A stretch of 64,000 nt of DNA from NCBI GenBank assembly GCA_028622995.1, contig JAJQJQ010000014.1, positions 4,216,001 to 4,280,000 of the forward strand, given 5' to 3'. The notes under the pieces are model-generated. The model was not told the origin of the DNA. It saw nothing but the letters and a program-made list of their open reading frames with translations, and ran no database searches. Origin of the DNA: Panagrolaimus kolymaensis (Eukaryota; Nematoda; Chromadorea; Rhabditida; Panagrolaimidae). Of this stretch, positions 37,704-49,440 are shown one piece after another; position 1 is the first letter of the stretch; each line of letters starts with the position of its first letter. A program made the position numbers and the translations under genes.

Positions 37704-40700
37704 CTAAACACTTGGTTTCTTTTCTTCAACAACAATTTTTTGAAAGCATGTTTCAAGTTGGCAAACAACGACATCAGAAATTTTTACTTCTTGTTTTGGA
37801 GCGATTTCAAATAAAAGTTGCACTTTTGTTTTTGAATTGGTTGCAGTAAACGCATTATCACTGAATCGAAAACCAATAAATGGATTTTCTTGTTTAAATT
37901 CTGGAATTAAATCAATCCAAACAAATGGCGCAAGATTAGTGGCAGAAATTTCAATTTCATAAATTTTTTCATTAATTTTTTCAAAATTTGAAATTGAAAC
38001 ATTTCCAAAATTGTTTAAACCATTAAATTTGTCTGGATGCAAAATGGCTGGAGGCGAAATTTGTTGTTCTTTGCCATCGTCCAAGGAAGTCAAAGTTGCT
38101 CGAATTAAATAATTCGAGGAATTTTTTGCTAAATCTTCAAATCCAGAAATATTAATTTTCGTGGAAGCCAAAGCTGGAATATCCATGGTAAAATTTTGGC
38201 TATGAACTACAGTTTCGAAGCCTTTGGCAAATGAAAACATATCAATTTTTAATTCAGCTTTCGAAATATTTTCCATTTTATCCGAAACCACAAAACCTTG
38301 TAATCCATTTTTTTCATCGAGATACAAAGAAATAATGATGGGTGAAAAAAATCGTTTAGCAAAATAATGAATTACTTTCCATTCAAGATTATAATCGATT
38401 GAAGCCCATGAAGGACCAGCCCAAACATCATTTAATTGCCAATAAAGGGCGCACATAGTATTTCCTTTTCCATTATTTGGATCGATAATTCCACGCCAAC
38501 GTCGATAATGTTCTGATTGAACTTGCATCGCCAAAGCTTGATGAATTTGGGTTAGATAAGAAAATGATGCCATAAAATTTGAATCTTCTTGCGCGTGTTT
38601 ACAACCTTGAATGTAACTTGAACCATTACATTCTTTTGGGGCTTCAAAATGAGAATACGTCATTCGAATTAATGATGAAACTCCACCAGTGTGATGTTGC
38701 CGACTTGTGTATGTTTTGCTGTTGTAATAATATTCGGATTCATTAATGTATGAAAGCATTGTGTCTCTGAAAAAAAAAATGTGTTTGTTGAAATAGAAAA
38801 AAAGTTAAGAATAAAAATTTAAATTTTTTTTTTGTCAAAAATTGAAAGTTATTTTGCTTGAAAAACTTAAAAGTTTCACGAATTCTTTTTTTTTTCAACT
38901 TTTAAACACTCAAAAGAATTTTTACCTTAATTTTAAAATCAAAAAACTTTCACAAATTTTGTTAACAAAAAAAATTTGATACAAAAAAAAATCTTTTTTA
39001 AAGAGCTTTTTCAAGCTTACCTCAATGGAATGGATTGAACACCAAATTCAGTGGCACATCGAGGGGTTTCATAACTTCGATCATCCCATAAATTAATATT
39101 TTCATTATAAAAATGTATATCACCAAACATTTCATTATTTGGGCTATTTCCAACTCCACCAGCTTTTTCTGTTTCAATTCCATTGGAAGGGCTTGAAAGA
39201 AGATATGGGCGACTTGGATCCATTTCAGCCATAACCGAACCAATGGTTTCTTTATATAATTTTATATAATCCGCAAGGGTTTCTTGTCGCGAATATGCAT
39301 ACCACCAACCTGATTGAATAGCTAATTCATTTTCATTATTTCCTGCCCAAACTAAAATGGATGGATGATATCGAAGTCGAAGAAGTTGAATCTCCGTTTC
39401 ATTCTTTACATTTTCAATGAATTCGGGATTTGTTGGATAAAGCGAACAAGCAAAAAGCAAATCATGCCATAACAAAATTCCATATTCATCTGCCATGGAA
39501 TAAAATTCGTCCGATTCATAAATCCCGCCACCCCAAACTCTCAAAGAATTTAAATTTGCTTCTGCAACGGATTTAAGTAAAAAGTTTTTACGAAAACTTG
39601 AATTTCTTCCAGCAAAATTTTCTGTTTCAATCAAATTTGAACCTTTCAAAAAAATTGGAATTGAATTAATTTTGAAATAAAAATGTCGACCTTTTCCTTC
39701 ATTTTTGGGATCCACGAAATCTTGATTCAATTCAATATATCGAAAACCAATCTTCTTTCGATCTTTTGCAATTAATTTTGTTGAAGAAACAAAAATATTT
39801 GTTTCAAGAGAATATAATTTTTGATTTCCATAACCATTCGGCCACCATAATTCGATTTTGCTTTCAGGAACCGTAAGATTATGAGAAACTTTAGAAATTC
39901 CATTTTTGCCACACAAAACATTAAATTCATCGGAAGCAATAATAGAAACTTCTGGAATTGAAGATTCTAAAGTAAATTCAATGGCTTCATTGGGTTTACA
40001 AAAAATTTCAAAATCTATTTCAACAATAAAAGTTTTTTCAATTTTTTCATAAGTAATTAATGGAGCCATTCTTTTGATTGATATTTCTGCTAAATTGTAA
40101 TTCAGCCAAACATTTCTCCAAATACCACTTGTGGGGAAACTTGGACCCCAATCCCATGAAAATGAAGCTTGAGATTTACGAATAAATTGTGGATGCGATT
40201 CACCATTTTGGATGGCCATAGGATTATCCGGGGGAATAATATGTCCAAATTTTTTCTTATATTCATCACTTTTTGTTTTTGCATAAATTACTGGAGAAGT
40301 AAAATCAACTCTCAAAATATTTCCCAAAAGTTTTACATGTTTTTTAATATCTGCAAAATAATCAATAAATTGATTTACAGATTCAAGAACAAGGACATCA
40401 TTAACATAAACCGATGCAATCGTGTCAAGACCATCAAATCTTAACCAAATTTGTGAAACTTTCATTGCTTCTTCAGGAATATCAAAAGTTCGGGTAAATG
40501 TCCAATTTGTTCGTCCAACCCAAGCATAAGCTACATCGTTAATATCTTTAAGAGGATCATCAATTATTCCATTCCTATAAATTTTAAAAATCAAAAAAAT
40601 GCAGTTTTTTATAAGAAAAAAAATAAACAAACTTATGTAAATCAGTATAAATATCTCCAGGAACATTAGCAAAACCTTTAATGGAATCGTTTTGTGTTGC

Positions 40701-40829
40701 ATAAACTGACCAAGTTTGAGGATGAAGATTATTATTTTCTTCAGAATTTAAACTTATTTGGTGATCAAATTTTATTCCATTTTGAAAATTTGTAAAAGGC
40801 AAAAATAACATTGCCAAAAATGGTAACAT
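37704..40829 (-). CDS. Beta-mannosidase, glycoside hydrolase family 2
   Basis: Three exons (40829-40633, 40574-39021, 38766-37704) join in frame to 937 residues, close to the ~880-940 usual for animal lysosomal beta-mannosidase. A signal peptide (MLPFLAMLFLPF) leads into the sugar-binding jelly-roll (VPGDIYTDLH, WVGRTNWTFTR, SFSWDWGPSFPTSGIWR), an Ig-like domain, and the TIM barrel with LRVWGGGIYE. The likely acid/base is E480 in WAGNNENE and the likely nucleophile is E575 in ATEFGVQS. C-terminal Ig-like domains follow. The enzyme removes terminal beta-mannose from N-glycan-derived Man-beta-GlcNAc in lysosomes. N-X-S/T sites are frequent. The first ATG is preceded by TTTTTTAG at ~40850, a plausible trans-splice acceptor. 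Its C-terminal domain resembles the last exon of the HSP70-like gene at 32768-35119. Confidence 0.96.
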
Positions 40830-42378
40830 TTTTGACAACAAAAATATTTACCCTAAAAAAGTTATTTGATAAAATAAAATAAAAAAATGGAATAATAATA
40901 AACCACGAAATTCAAAAAGTTAGATATTATTCAGTGAATTTATTACTGAAACTCTTAGCAACGAATATTAAAAATTTTATCGAAGCAAACATTTCTTTTT
41001 TTTTTTCAGATGTTTCCTTCCACTTTGATGGCAAAGTAAAAAAAAAAAACACATAGAAACTAGAAACCGCATTATTTATTATTAAAAATCCCAAAATGCA
41101 TAATTAACAACAACAAAAGTTTTTTTCAACAAAAGAAAAATAAAAATCAATATTTATAAGGGTTTTAAATTATCAGCAGGAGCCAGAAAAAAAACTTTTC
41201 CATTTTCTTCTTTCCTCTTTTTTATCATTGCTGCTTATAGGAGTTTTCATTTTAGGATAGCTTCAGAAAGAAGCAAGAGAAGTGGAATATTCCCTTAAAA
41301 AATATATGCACTTCCACTGCCACGTTTTCTTCTTTTTCTTCCTTATTTGCTTATGCTTGTAAACAGACAAAAGCAAGGAAGAGTGTTTAAAAAAACTATT
41401 ATATAAAATGAATTTGATAAGAAAGGTTTCTCATCCTATAAAAAAAAATGTTAGATCTTTGCATACTCGTTTCATTATATTTTAAATGTTGTTTGTCAAT
41501 AAAATTTATGAAGAAAACAATCTTTTAAATTAAAAAATAAAGTTAGAGAAGTTATTTTAACAACAAAAAAAATAGCAGATTTTTTCTAACAAAAAAATAA
41601 TAATTTTAAAGTTTTTTTTGACAAAAAAAAACGCACAAAAATAAAATGACAGCTTCAATTGGTGACGTGATGAATATCAGCATTCATAGCGAAATATGCT
41701 AATAACTTTTTAATAATTTATTCTGTCAATTTTTACAATTTTTTAAAATAAAAGTTTGTTCTAATAAACAAAAACGAAAAATCAATAAAATCAAAATTTA
41801 TTAGTTCCTTGTTTTCTTTTCTCAAAGCCTCAAACAACAACGATATCTCAAGTTTTTAAAAGAACACAAGCAAGAATTTGGTAAAGAAAAATTGAAGCAA
41901 TTATTCCATACGGATATTTGTCATTGATGTTCTTGATATATTTAACACAATTTCTTCCGATAACCATTAATTTGGATTCGAAATTTCTGTGGAAGATGAA
42001 GTTGGTAGTTTATAATTTTTGTTTAAAAAAATTAATATCGATGATTCTCAAACTTTTCGACTTTTTATGTTTTTCTTTTCTTCACTTTAACTACACCAAA
42101 CAATATTCCCAAGGAATTTGCTCGTATCTTTGATTTTAAGGATTGTAACTGTCAAGAAAAGTTATGCATTCATCGGATATTTTTGCCTTGTTGCGTGTAT
42201 GCTGCATGTGTGGTTTTTATGGAGGTTTGTAAAGGTATAAAGGTGTTGCACTAGTCAATAATAAATATTAAAGGTCAAATTGGAATATGGCATAAACAAA
42301 TAAAATTGAGGACGCTTTTTCTTCTTCTTTCGCAGTATTTATTTTTGTGCGCATTTTTCACATTTTTCTGCAATAGAA
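40830..42378. other. Intergenic between beta-mannosidase and the F-box-like gene
   Basis: This is a divergent promoter region of 1.5 kb: AT-rich, with no supported coding sequence. A TATAAA at 42236-42241, about 140 bp before the next ATG, is the best core-promoter candidate. The open frame at 41918-42133 is T-rich and unsupported. Confidence 0.4.
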
Positions 42379-43170
42379 ATGACTGCTGCTCTGCCATCGA
42401 AATATTCGTTTAAATTACCTCGAAATCAAAGTTTTTCGTTTCCATTTCCTATTATTTCTTACATCACTGAAACTCCATCTTCATTTAAAGGACTTCAAAA
42501 GCTTAAACAAACGTGTAAATATTTTTTTGCCAAGAAACGAATTTTGGTTGTAAATGAATCAATTCATTATGGAATAAATGGCTTTGGATATAACAAAGAC
42601 TTATTTAACTATGTAAAACTTCCATTAGGAAAAATTCAATATTGGTTTACTATTTTATCACAAAATCAATGGTTTCACAATAATAATACATCCTTTTCGG
42701 CTTTACGTCCTCATATATACCGTTTGAAATTAGAATGTTTTAAAATATATTTAGTAGATTTATCTTTGAATGAAATCAATTTTATATTATCTACCAACAA
42801 ATTAAATGAGCTTCATTTGGTGCGAGTCAATATTCGGGATAAAAATGGAAATCCAATTTTATTCGATTATATTCTTTCCAAAATTCCTTTAATTAGAAAA
42901 TTATATTATGATAATCGATGTGAAATTTATTCAAATGAATCTTTCATTCGCCTTTCTTCTATTAATCTCATTTATAAGCTCGATGTGTTTGACTTTGTTA
43001 TGTTTCAAGCATCTGAAGAAATAAATGCACAAATTTTTAATCAATTTCTTGAAAAAATTATGGCACGTTTTTCATCCTTTTCATTTGAAATTCAAACCAA
43101 TCTTTCTGAACTTCTGAGACCCGTAAGGTCAAATTTGTATCAAATTAGGAAAAAGTTAGATATGAAATAA
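42379..43170 (+). CDS. Divergent F-box-like protein of unknown function
   Basis: A single-exon gene of 263 residues with ATG at 42379 after a plausible TATA box at 42236. The N-terminal third contains a short helical block (FPFPIISYIT ... LQKLKQTCKYFFAKKRILVV) that resembles the F-box-like N-terminus of large nematode-restricted families. The remainder has alternating hydrophobic/leucine pattern (LNEINFIL, LNELHLVRVNI, IPLIRKLYYD) suggestive of leucine-rich-like repeats. Such proteins may be substrate adaptors of SCF ubiquitin ligases, but that is inferred from the family type only. Related relics occur at 4710-5215 (frameshifted) and 47508-47640 (5' fragment), so the family is expanding and decaying here. 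Confidence 0.7.
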   Translation: MTAALPSKYSFKLPRNQSFSFPFPIISYITETPSSFKGLQKLKQTCKYFFAKKRILVVNESIHYGINGFGYNKDLFNYVKLPLGKIQYWFTILSQNQWFHNNNTSFSALRPHIYRLKLECFKIYLVDLSLNEINFILSTNKLNELHLVRVNIRDKNGNPILFDYILSKIPLIRKLYYDNRCEIYSNESFIRLSSINLIYKLDVFDFVMFQASEEINAQIFNQFLEKIMARFSSFSFEIQTNLSELLRPVRSNLYQIRKKLDMK

Positions 43171-44081
43171 ATAAGAAACCTATGTATGTATGTTTTTGTC
43201 TTGAACAATTTTCTGTGTAACCACCTTTTTTTGTTTGTTTGATAGTTTTGCTTTTTACTGTTTAAAATCACTGTTTTGAAACAAAGAAAAATAATTATTT
43301 GTATTTTTCCATTTTCTTCTCAAGAAGTTTTTAACATTTGCGCATTCATAATAAAAATTAAATCCTTTTCTCAATTTTGAAATCTTAAATCAAATAACAC
43401 AATAATTAATCAGCAAATAAAAAAACAGAAATTTTTCAACGAAAATTCTCTGACTCATTTGCATTTCCTTTTAAAAAATGGAGCCATTTGCTTTCAAAAT
43501 ACCATAAAAAAAGTTAATTTATTTCAAAAATTTCTTCTTTAATTTTTTATTCATGGAATTAGGGCAAAGTCCCAAAAAATTTTACCCTAAAAAAATGTTT
43601 TAGTTCCTTTCTTAACGACGACGACAATCTTTGATGTGTTTCAAAATAATGTTATTATTATTATTGGTCATTATTTTTTTTCTTTCTTTTTCCTTCTTTA
43701 TGCTTCTAATAATTATTCATCGCCAACAAAAATGAAAAAATAAACAATGCAACTCTAAGCAAATTTTTTTTTACTCCTTATCAGTATTTTATTTATTTTT
43801 TTCTGGCTTCTTTGAAACAAGCAACCATGTACCTATATTTTTTATGTTTTTTGACCTTTGTTTCAAAACACAAGCAAGCATCCATTTCAATGAAAAAAAT
43901 GGTTCGATTTGTCCACTTTCCACTTTTTTAAGAGTTTTTCGAAAGAGAGCATTGGTCACTTAAATTTTAGTATAAATATTCCCCTCAAATTTTTAAGTAT
44001 TCATCAGAAAATTTACTTTTCTATTATCTTTTATTCTTCTTATTTTTTTACTTGTGAAACTTTTAAATTAAATTTAAAAAA
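43171..44081 (+). promoter_or_regulatory. Intergenic; TATA box for the PH-like gene
   Basis: This is AT-rich non-coding sequence. TATAAATA at 43971-43978, 104-111 bp upstream of the ATG at 44082, is a good core-promoter candidate. No other feature is evident. Confidence 0.4.
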
Positions 44082-45118
44082 ATGTTTCAAATGAATGTGA
44101 ATGCTTCCTCTCAACTTCCCAATGCTCAACGATATCTTCAATTTGATGGAATGCTTCATTATTATAAAAATGGATGGCTTTCAAATAAATGGATTGTTGT
44201 TTATGCGAAATTATGGTCGGATTCCACTTTAGAATGGTTTCAAAGTAAAGTAAGTATTTATTTAATATTTAAATATGCAAATTTTTTTAAAAAACTAATA
44301 AAAATAATTTAAATAAATTTTTTTTTCAGGGCAGCGACAAACCCGCAGGCTCAGTCTACCTCAGCACTTTGATTCCATATATCGCAATTGGAACCCAAAT
44401 TCGCAAAGTTCCATCCAAAAAACCCAAGGTCGAAGCCACTTGGAATCGAAACCTTTTAATGGCGATCGCAACCGATCAAAAAGCTAGCAGCGTTCATTGG
44501 TTTTATTTTGATGAAGGAAATAATCTTCGAAAATGGTTATCAGAAATAACTAAAACTTTGCCACGCCTTAATGCTCCAGCACCAGGATATTATCCATATC
44601 CAAGAAATGATGTATTAGATTATGGTAATTGGTTGATAAAGGGTTTATGGTTTATTTTTTCATTTTTAGGCCATCAAACTCAAACTCAAACTCGACCAAT
44701 GCCCAATGCATTCCCAACACCACCATTTACAACCATGGATGATCAAAATCGTGGGATGCATGTTTCATTCCATAGTAATTCTCGACATGAACCTCGAAAG
44801 CGATCAAGTTTTGATTCCCTCTTTGATGATACAATGATGAATTATGGAGTTGGAAGTTTCTTTTTCCCAATGGAATTTAATGAAACTAGTAGCAGCAGTG
44901 ATGAAAGTGAAGATGATGATGATCATGTTCGCCGACACAAATCCAATAATATCGGACATGGAACAGTTTTCAATGATGGAAATGTTCATGTTTCACAAAT
45001 TGGTGATGCCACTTCTATCACCCTTCGTTCGGATAGCAATGATGATCGAAATCATCCAAATCCCAATGAATTTGGCAGTGGCTTTGGAGCTCCACGAGTT
45101 CATCATATTGATTTGTAA
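44082..45118 (+). CDS. PH-like domain protein with acidic, low-complexity tail
   Basis: Three exons (44082-44249, 44330-44624, 44670-45118) join in frame to 303 residues; the second intron is only 45 nt and in frame. Residues ~18-125 look like a pleckstrin-homology/PTB-type fold: FDGMLHYYKNGWLSNKWIVVYAKLW, DSTLEWFQSK, a middle strand region (IAIGTQIRKVP), then LLMAIATDQKASSVHWFYF and the C-terminal helix NNLRKWLSEITKTL. This predicts membrane or phosphopeptide binding in the cytoplasm. The tail is Pro-, Ser- and Asp-rich (SSSSDESEDDDD) and probably disordered. A TATA box lies at 43971. Its 3' end is duplicated at 58136-58280, beyond the Helitron. I do not recognise a named orthologue. Confidence 0.75.
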
Positions 45119-45355
45119 AACTGTTCGCACGAATGCTGCGAAGTTTTTTTAAAAATGATTTACTTATTTATTTGTAATTTATATGCGTCATTAATTTCTT
45201 TAATTTTAATGTTTACCCTTTTTTTAAATAAATTTTTTATTCGCACATTTTTTACTAACACTTTAAACATACAAATTTTTTTAAACACAGAAATGTATAA
45301 ATTTTTGAGTGCATTTTTCTCAAATGAAAAAATAAAAACATATTAATTTGGTTAA

Positions 45356-46923
45356 TTAAAAAAAGTAACAAAACGACAAAAGCAAAAAAGCTATGTGAAT
45401 TTTTGGTAAATTTTGATAGCCATTATTTCCATTTTTATAATCATCGATAGCAGCTCGAAGAACAACTTGAATTCCAGCCCAAGCTTCGGAAGCTCCATCC
45501 TGAATTTGATTTGCAGGAAGAATGAAGCCATTAGTCCTTAAAAAAAACTTTTTCGTTGCTATTTTACTATTTTATTCTTTTTTTACTAAGGGGGAAATTA
45601 ACTTACGCATTTTTATTTGGTCTCAAATCTATTTCAAATGTATAATCAATTCCCAAAAAACCTTTAGCATAATCTATGGCCGTTCCACTATCGGCTGAAA
45701 CTACGTCAATTACCGATCCAAAAACGAATTGACTATCATGAATTTTGTTTATGGCAACCACAGCTTCAGCTGCAACTTTTTTCTACAAATTTTTTTTAAG
45801 TAATATCTTTAATTTTTGGCAAATTTTTTTTCTTTTTTTTACCATTTTATCAACATTCGTCGGATAAACATGATCATAACCAAAAGGATAAACAAAATCT
45901 TCACCATTTGTGTGTAAATCAAAAAAAACTTTAATTGTAGAATTATTTAATTCTAAGAATTTTGAAAGATTTTCAACTTCTATTTCTGAATTTGCTTTAG
46001 GTCCATCATAATGTTCATCACATGGATGTGTGCTATCATCTGCCGTACCCCATTTATAATTCCAATTTCTGAAATGAAAATTTTTATATAAAACAATTTA
46101 CCCAATTTATCATATTTTTTTGATCTCTCTTTGGGTTTCAAAAAGATAGGATTATAAATTTTGGAATATGAATTTGGGTCTCAGACACTCTCACCTATTT
46201 GCATCAACTCCATAACAACCTTGCCGAGGTCCTGATCGAGTTTTCTTCCAAGCTCTATCATGTTCCCATGAATAAATATAACCATCGGGATTCATAATAG
46301 GCAAAATATATATATCTAAATTAGTTAATAAATCATCATATTTATCTTGTTGGGTTGTAAGTTCATTAATAATATAAACCAATGTCGCACATGCCAGCCA
46401 TTCACGGGAATGAGAACATCCGTTGAGAAATGCTGCATTTTTGTTTCCATTATTTTTTCCTATTTTTAAATATTTTATTTCTCTATTTTCAAATGATTTT
46501 CCAATTGAAGCTCCAGAAACAATGGGTGGATAAGTTTTGGCAATTGAATCAAGATAAGCATAAATTTCATTGAGATTATGATATTGATTGGTTGTAATTA
46601 AAGATGGATGATCGCCAGATATAAAAATTTTTCGTTTTGAAAGTTCCATCTTTTCATTATTAATTAAACTAAAAATTTAAATCTTTTTCATTAAAATTTT
46701 CAAATATGCAGAAATTTTGAAGTTTTTAAAAAGCGTTTTTCAGGCAGCAATTTGCAAGGAAAATAATAATTAATTTTTTTCAAACTTACGTTTTCAAGCT
46801 CTCGATTTCTTCATTAGTCAACCCATTATTGTCTGGCCCAGGAGGTTTATTTAAAGCAAAACCGGAAACAATGAATATAAAATAACTTGATGACAACAAA
46901 AAAATAAATGAAATTACTTGCAT
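45356..46923 (-). CDS. Zinc metallocarboxypeptidase, M14A type
   Basis: Five exons (46923-46790, 46668-46195, 46068-45843, 45782-45607, 45536-45356) join in frame to 396 residues. A signal peptide (FIFLLSSSYFIFIVSGFA) is followed by only ~45 residues before the catalytic fold, so the ~90-residue activation propeptide of digestive carboxypeptidases is absent. Zinc ligands are H131 and E134 (HSRE, in place of the usual HARE) and H255 (FFDLHTNG). The catalytic Glu is E328 (DYTFEIDLR). Substrate-binding VDANRNW is present. The protein ends in a hydrophobic segment (IHIAFLLLSFCYFF) after a polar stretch, which could be a GPI-anchor signal. Role: secreted or surface exopeptidase removing C-terminal residues. 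It converges on the PH-like gene with 237 bp between stops. Confidence 0.92.
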
Positions 46924-47507
46924 TTAAAAAAATCAGAAATATTTGTGTTTGTAGTGAAAATAGAAAAATTCTAGTTTGCTGCAGCTTATAAATAGCAAAA
47001 GTTATGATGATTTTAAATTTTTTTATGGCATCATTAAAAGGATCTTTTGCTTCTTCGTTCTTTGTTCTTAATCAACAGCAAAAAGCAATCATTAAAAATA
47101 AATATCACTCACGTTGCCACTATACTTTTAATTACCTTAAAAAATTTTTTTTTGGGAAAACCCAAAAAGCTACCAACCACGCCTTTTTTGTTGTTGACTA
47201 CATACAAACAAAATATAATGATTGCATTAAATTCAAATAGAAAGTAAGGTAACATAAAGCAACAAACAAACAAATTTTTATTCTTCGCCGATATCGTTTG
47301 TGGTTCTTTGATCGATTTTCTTTCGTTCCAAAATTTTTTTTGTTGGAAAAATAAAAATCATAACTCCAAAAACTTTTGTTTCTTAACCTATATGTTTCAA
47401 AAAACAAAACTTATATAATGCAACAGCCACAAATACTTCCATTTTTCTTTGATCCTTATTTTTTGTGGCTGCTATAAATCAGCTTGTTTTCTTCTTTTTC
47501 TAAAAGT
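46924..47507. other. Intergenic, carboxypeptidase upstream region
   Basis: AT-rich with no supported gene. TTATAAATAGC at ~46986-46996 lies ~65 bp upstream of the carboxypeptidase ATG and may be its TATA region, although it reads better on the plus strand. Open frames here (47004-47247) are chance ORFs. Confidence 0.35.
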
Positions 47508-47640
47508 ATGGCTGTTTCCTTCCGTAAATATTTTTTCAAATAGTCAAAAACTCAATACTTTTATCTTTCATTTCCATTATTTTTAACATCACTGAAACTC
47601 CATCCATCTTAATTTAAAGGACTTCAAAAGCGTATGAAAG
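47508..47640 (+). pseudogene. 5' fragment of the F-box-like gene
   Basis: The DNA aligns with 42379-42500: an ATG plus similar first codons, then a common block CATCACTGAAACTCCATC, followed a few bases later by AATTTAAAGGACTTCAAAAG with one change. The frame is broken almost at once by a TAG about 11 codons in. The similarity stops near 47635, just before the repeat-rich flank of the Helitron. Orientation is the same as the intact gene 5 kb upstream. Confidence 0.75.
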
Positions 47641-47703
47641 TTTAGTTTTTTTATGTTAAAACCAGTGGATCCACATATCCTAATAGAATAAGAGAATGCT
47701 ATC

Positions 47704-47726
47704 GGCCCGGCACTGCGTGCCGGACC
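47704..47726. other. GC-rich hairpin, candidate Helitron 3'-side stem-loop
   Basis: GGCCCGGCAC, loop TGC, GTGCCGGACC form a 10 bp stem with one G-T wobble on the minus strand. It is strikingly GC-rich in this AT-rich DNA. It lies 1.7 kb beyond the stop of the Helitron helicase. No CTRR lies directly next to it, so it is not proven as a terminus. Confidence 0.45.
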
Positions 47727-47783
47727 TCAGCCTTCGTTCATTTTGTTGGGATTTGTGGTATATCGTGATAATATGGTGCTCTA

Positions 47784-47980
47784 TCGAAATCCACCCAAAG
47801 ATCCATCCACCCGAACCCATAACATTTAAAAGATACATCAAAATCCAACTGTAGATCCCCAAAGATCCATCCACCCGAAATCAACAAAGATCTATCCACC
47901 CAAGGATCCATTAAAATCGAACTAAAATAGTTAAAAGATCCATGAAAATTCACCCAAAACAGTTTAAAGATCCACGGAAA
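47784..47980. repeat. Degenerate tandem repeat built on AAAGATCCATCCACCC
   Basis: Five or more imperfect units with the core AGATCCATCCACCC (variants AGATCTATCCACCC, GGATCCATT, AGATCCATG) are spaced 20-50 bp apart. The palindrome GTGGATCCAC flanks the area at about 47666 and 48689, in the context CCAGTGGATCCAC and CCAGGTGGATCCAC. Confidence 0.6.
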
Positions 47981-48059
47981 ATAGTAATAGTCTCAGAAAA
48001 TATCAAATTTATGCAAATTTTTTCATTGATACCTCACCAAAACATTTTAAAAATTGTTA

Positions 48060-48523
48060 AAAAACATTTACAAATGATTCCTTAATGTTTTATAGATAAA
48101 TGGTGTAAAAAAGTAGAAAATATGATAATTTTCCATATTTATGCATATTTTAAATGCTCAAAAATTTGCATAAATTATTTTAATAATATTCCCTTTCATT
48201 TCATAGTTAAACATATTCAAATTATTTTTAATCACTTCTTCGGATTCGAACTTTCTTACTTTCTTGCTTTTGGCAGTCCCTGGCCTTCACCATTGCGCCA
48301 AAGAGACAAAGGGAAAAGCGCAGGTTGCAAAAAAATTTTGACGAAAGTTTTGAAGAAAAAAAATTGTACCTCCAAATATCAACATTCATAGACTTTTTTT
48401 TTTCCACAAAAGCTTTTATTGAAATTCTAAAAGGAAAATCAAATTCGCTATATATTGATACAGGTAATGTCCTAGTTTCAGCTATATTCCATAGGTTGGA
48501 AAAAAAGTTTTAGTCAAAAAACC
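48060..48523 (-). repeat. Direct repeat (left copy) with tRNA-like pol III boxes
   Basis: This copy aligns over its whole length with 57325-57785: shared blocks include AAATTTGCATAAATTATTT, ATAGTTAAACATATTCAA, TTTTAATCACTTC, GCAGGTTGCAAAAAAA, AAGGAAAATCAAATT and AGTTTTAGTCAAAAAACC. On the minus strand an A-box-like TGGCGCAATGG (48300-48290) precedes a B-box-like AGTTCGAATCC (48252-48242) at tRNA-like spacing. The cloverleaf does not fold well, so this is a tRNA-derived relic rather than a tRNA gene. Confidence 0.7.
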
Positions 48524-49440
48524 TCATTTTTGGTCGAAAATTTTTTTATGCTAATTTTTGATAATTGTTGACTATATAATGATCCCCATACTCTACGGAT
48601 TCAGAATCTGTGAAAAAAATTAGGTTATATGAAGTTGGAAAAAGCAGGAAGGAAAATAGGCTCTTACTTTTTTGTGTAAAGAGAACCAGGTGGATCCACG
48701 GGTAAGTTACGTGAGATAGATAAGCATATAGAGCCCATTACGATCATTATGATATTAAACATGCCAACAATGGGTAGGAAATATAAAAAATTTTTATGAT
48801 ATATTTTAAACATAATGGTAAAAACAATAATCAAAAATATTTAATAAACAACAACAAAAACAACAACAAAAAAAACACATACACAAAGTAGTTTAAAAAA
48901 AGTGATGAATAAAGTCCAAGGTTGGCATAACACTATTGATAAAAGTTTATGGTTGGGAAAAACGGCAGAATGGAACTAAAAATAGGTAAATTAGGGAAAT
49001 ATAATCTAAATGTTTGGAAGAATTTACCTGGTAAATTGTTGGAATGAAAGCAATTTTAAAAAACGCGAAATAAAGCATAACATTAGGTTGCATTGGAGGA
49101 TAGAGAAACAAATGATAAAGATAACTAAAATTTAAAAAAAAATAAGTATATGTAATTCAGTACACTCCAAACTTATCTTTGTTAACATTAAACTTCGTTC
49201 GTTGATTTATCAGAATAGCCATGAATTAGGAAATAATAAAAAGAAGAGAGCATAACTAAAAAATAAAAAAAATTAAAGGCTTTTACAAAGAATTGAAATA
49301 AATATTTTTACCTTAAAGAAGAAGTAAAATGAAATTGAATAAATGATAAAAAAAAAAGAATAGGTTTTGAAGGTTATCTAAAAAAAAAAAATTATTATTA
49401 GATATTAAATTTAAAAGGATCAAGTTGTACCTGCAGAAAG

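Noticed and set aside
41278..41318. AGTGGAA...TTCCACT inverted repeat
   Set aside because: A 7 bp stem over ~28 nt is expected by chance in DNA of this size.
41918..42133. Plus-strand ORF of 71 codons, and a nearby frame with a cadherin-like string (FVIDVLDI)
   Set aside because: The frame is interrupted by stops within a few tens of codons and no further cadherin repeats exist; chance similarity is more likely.
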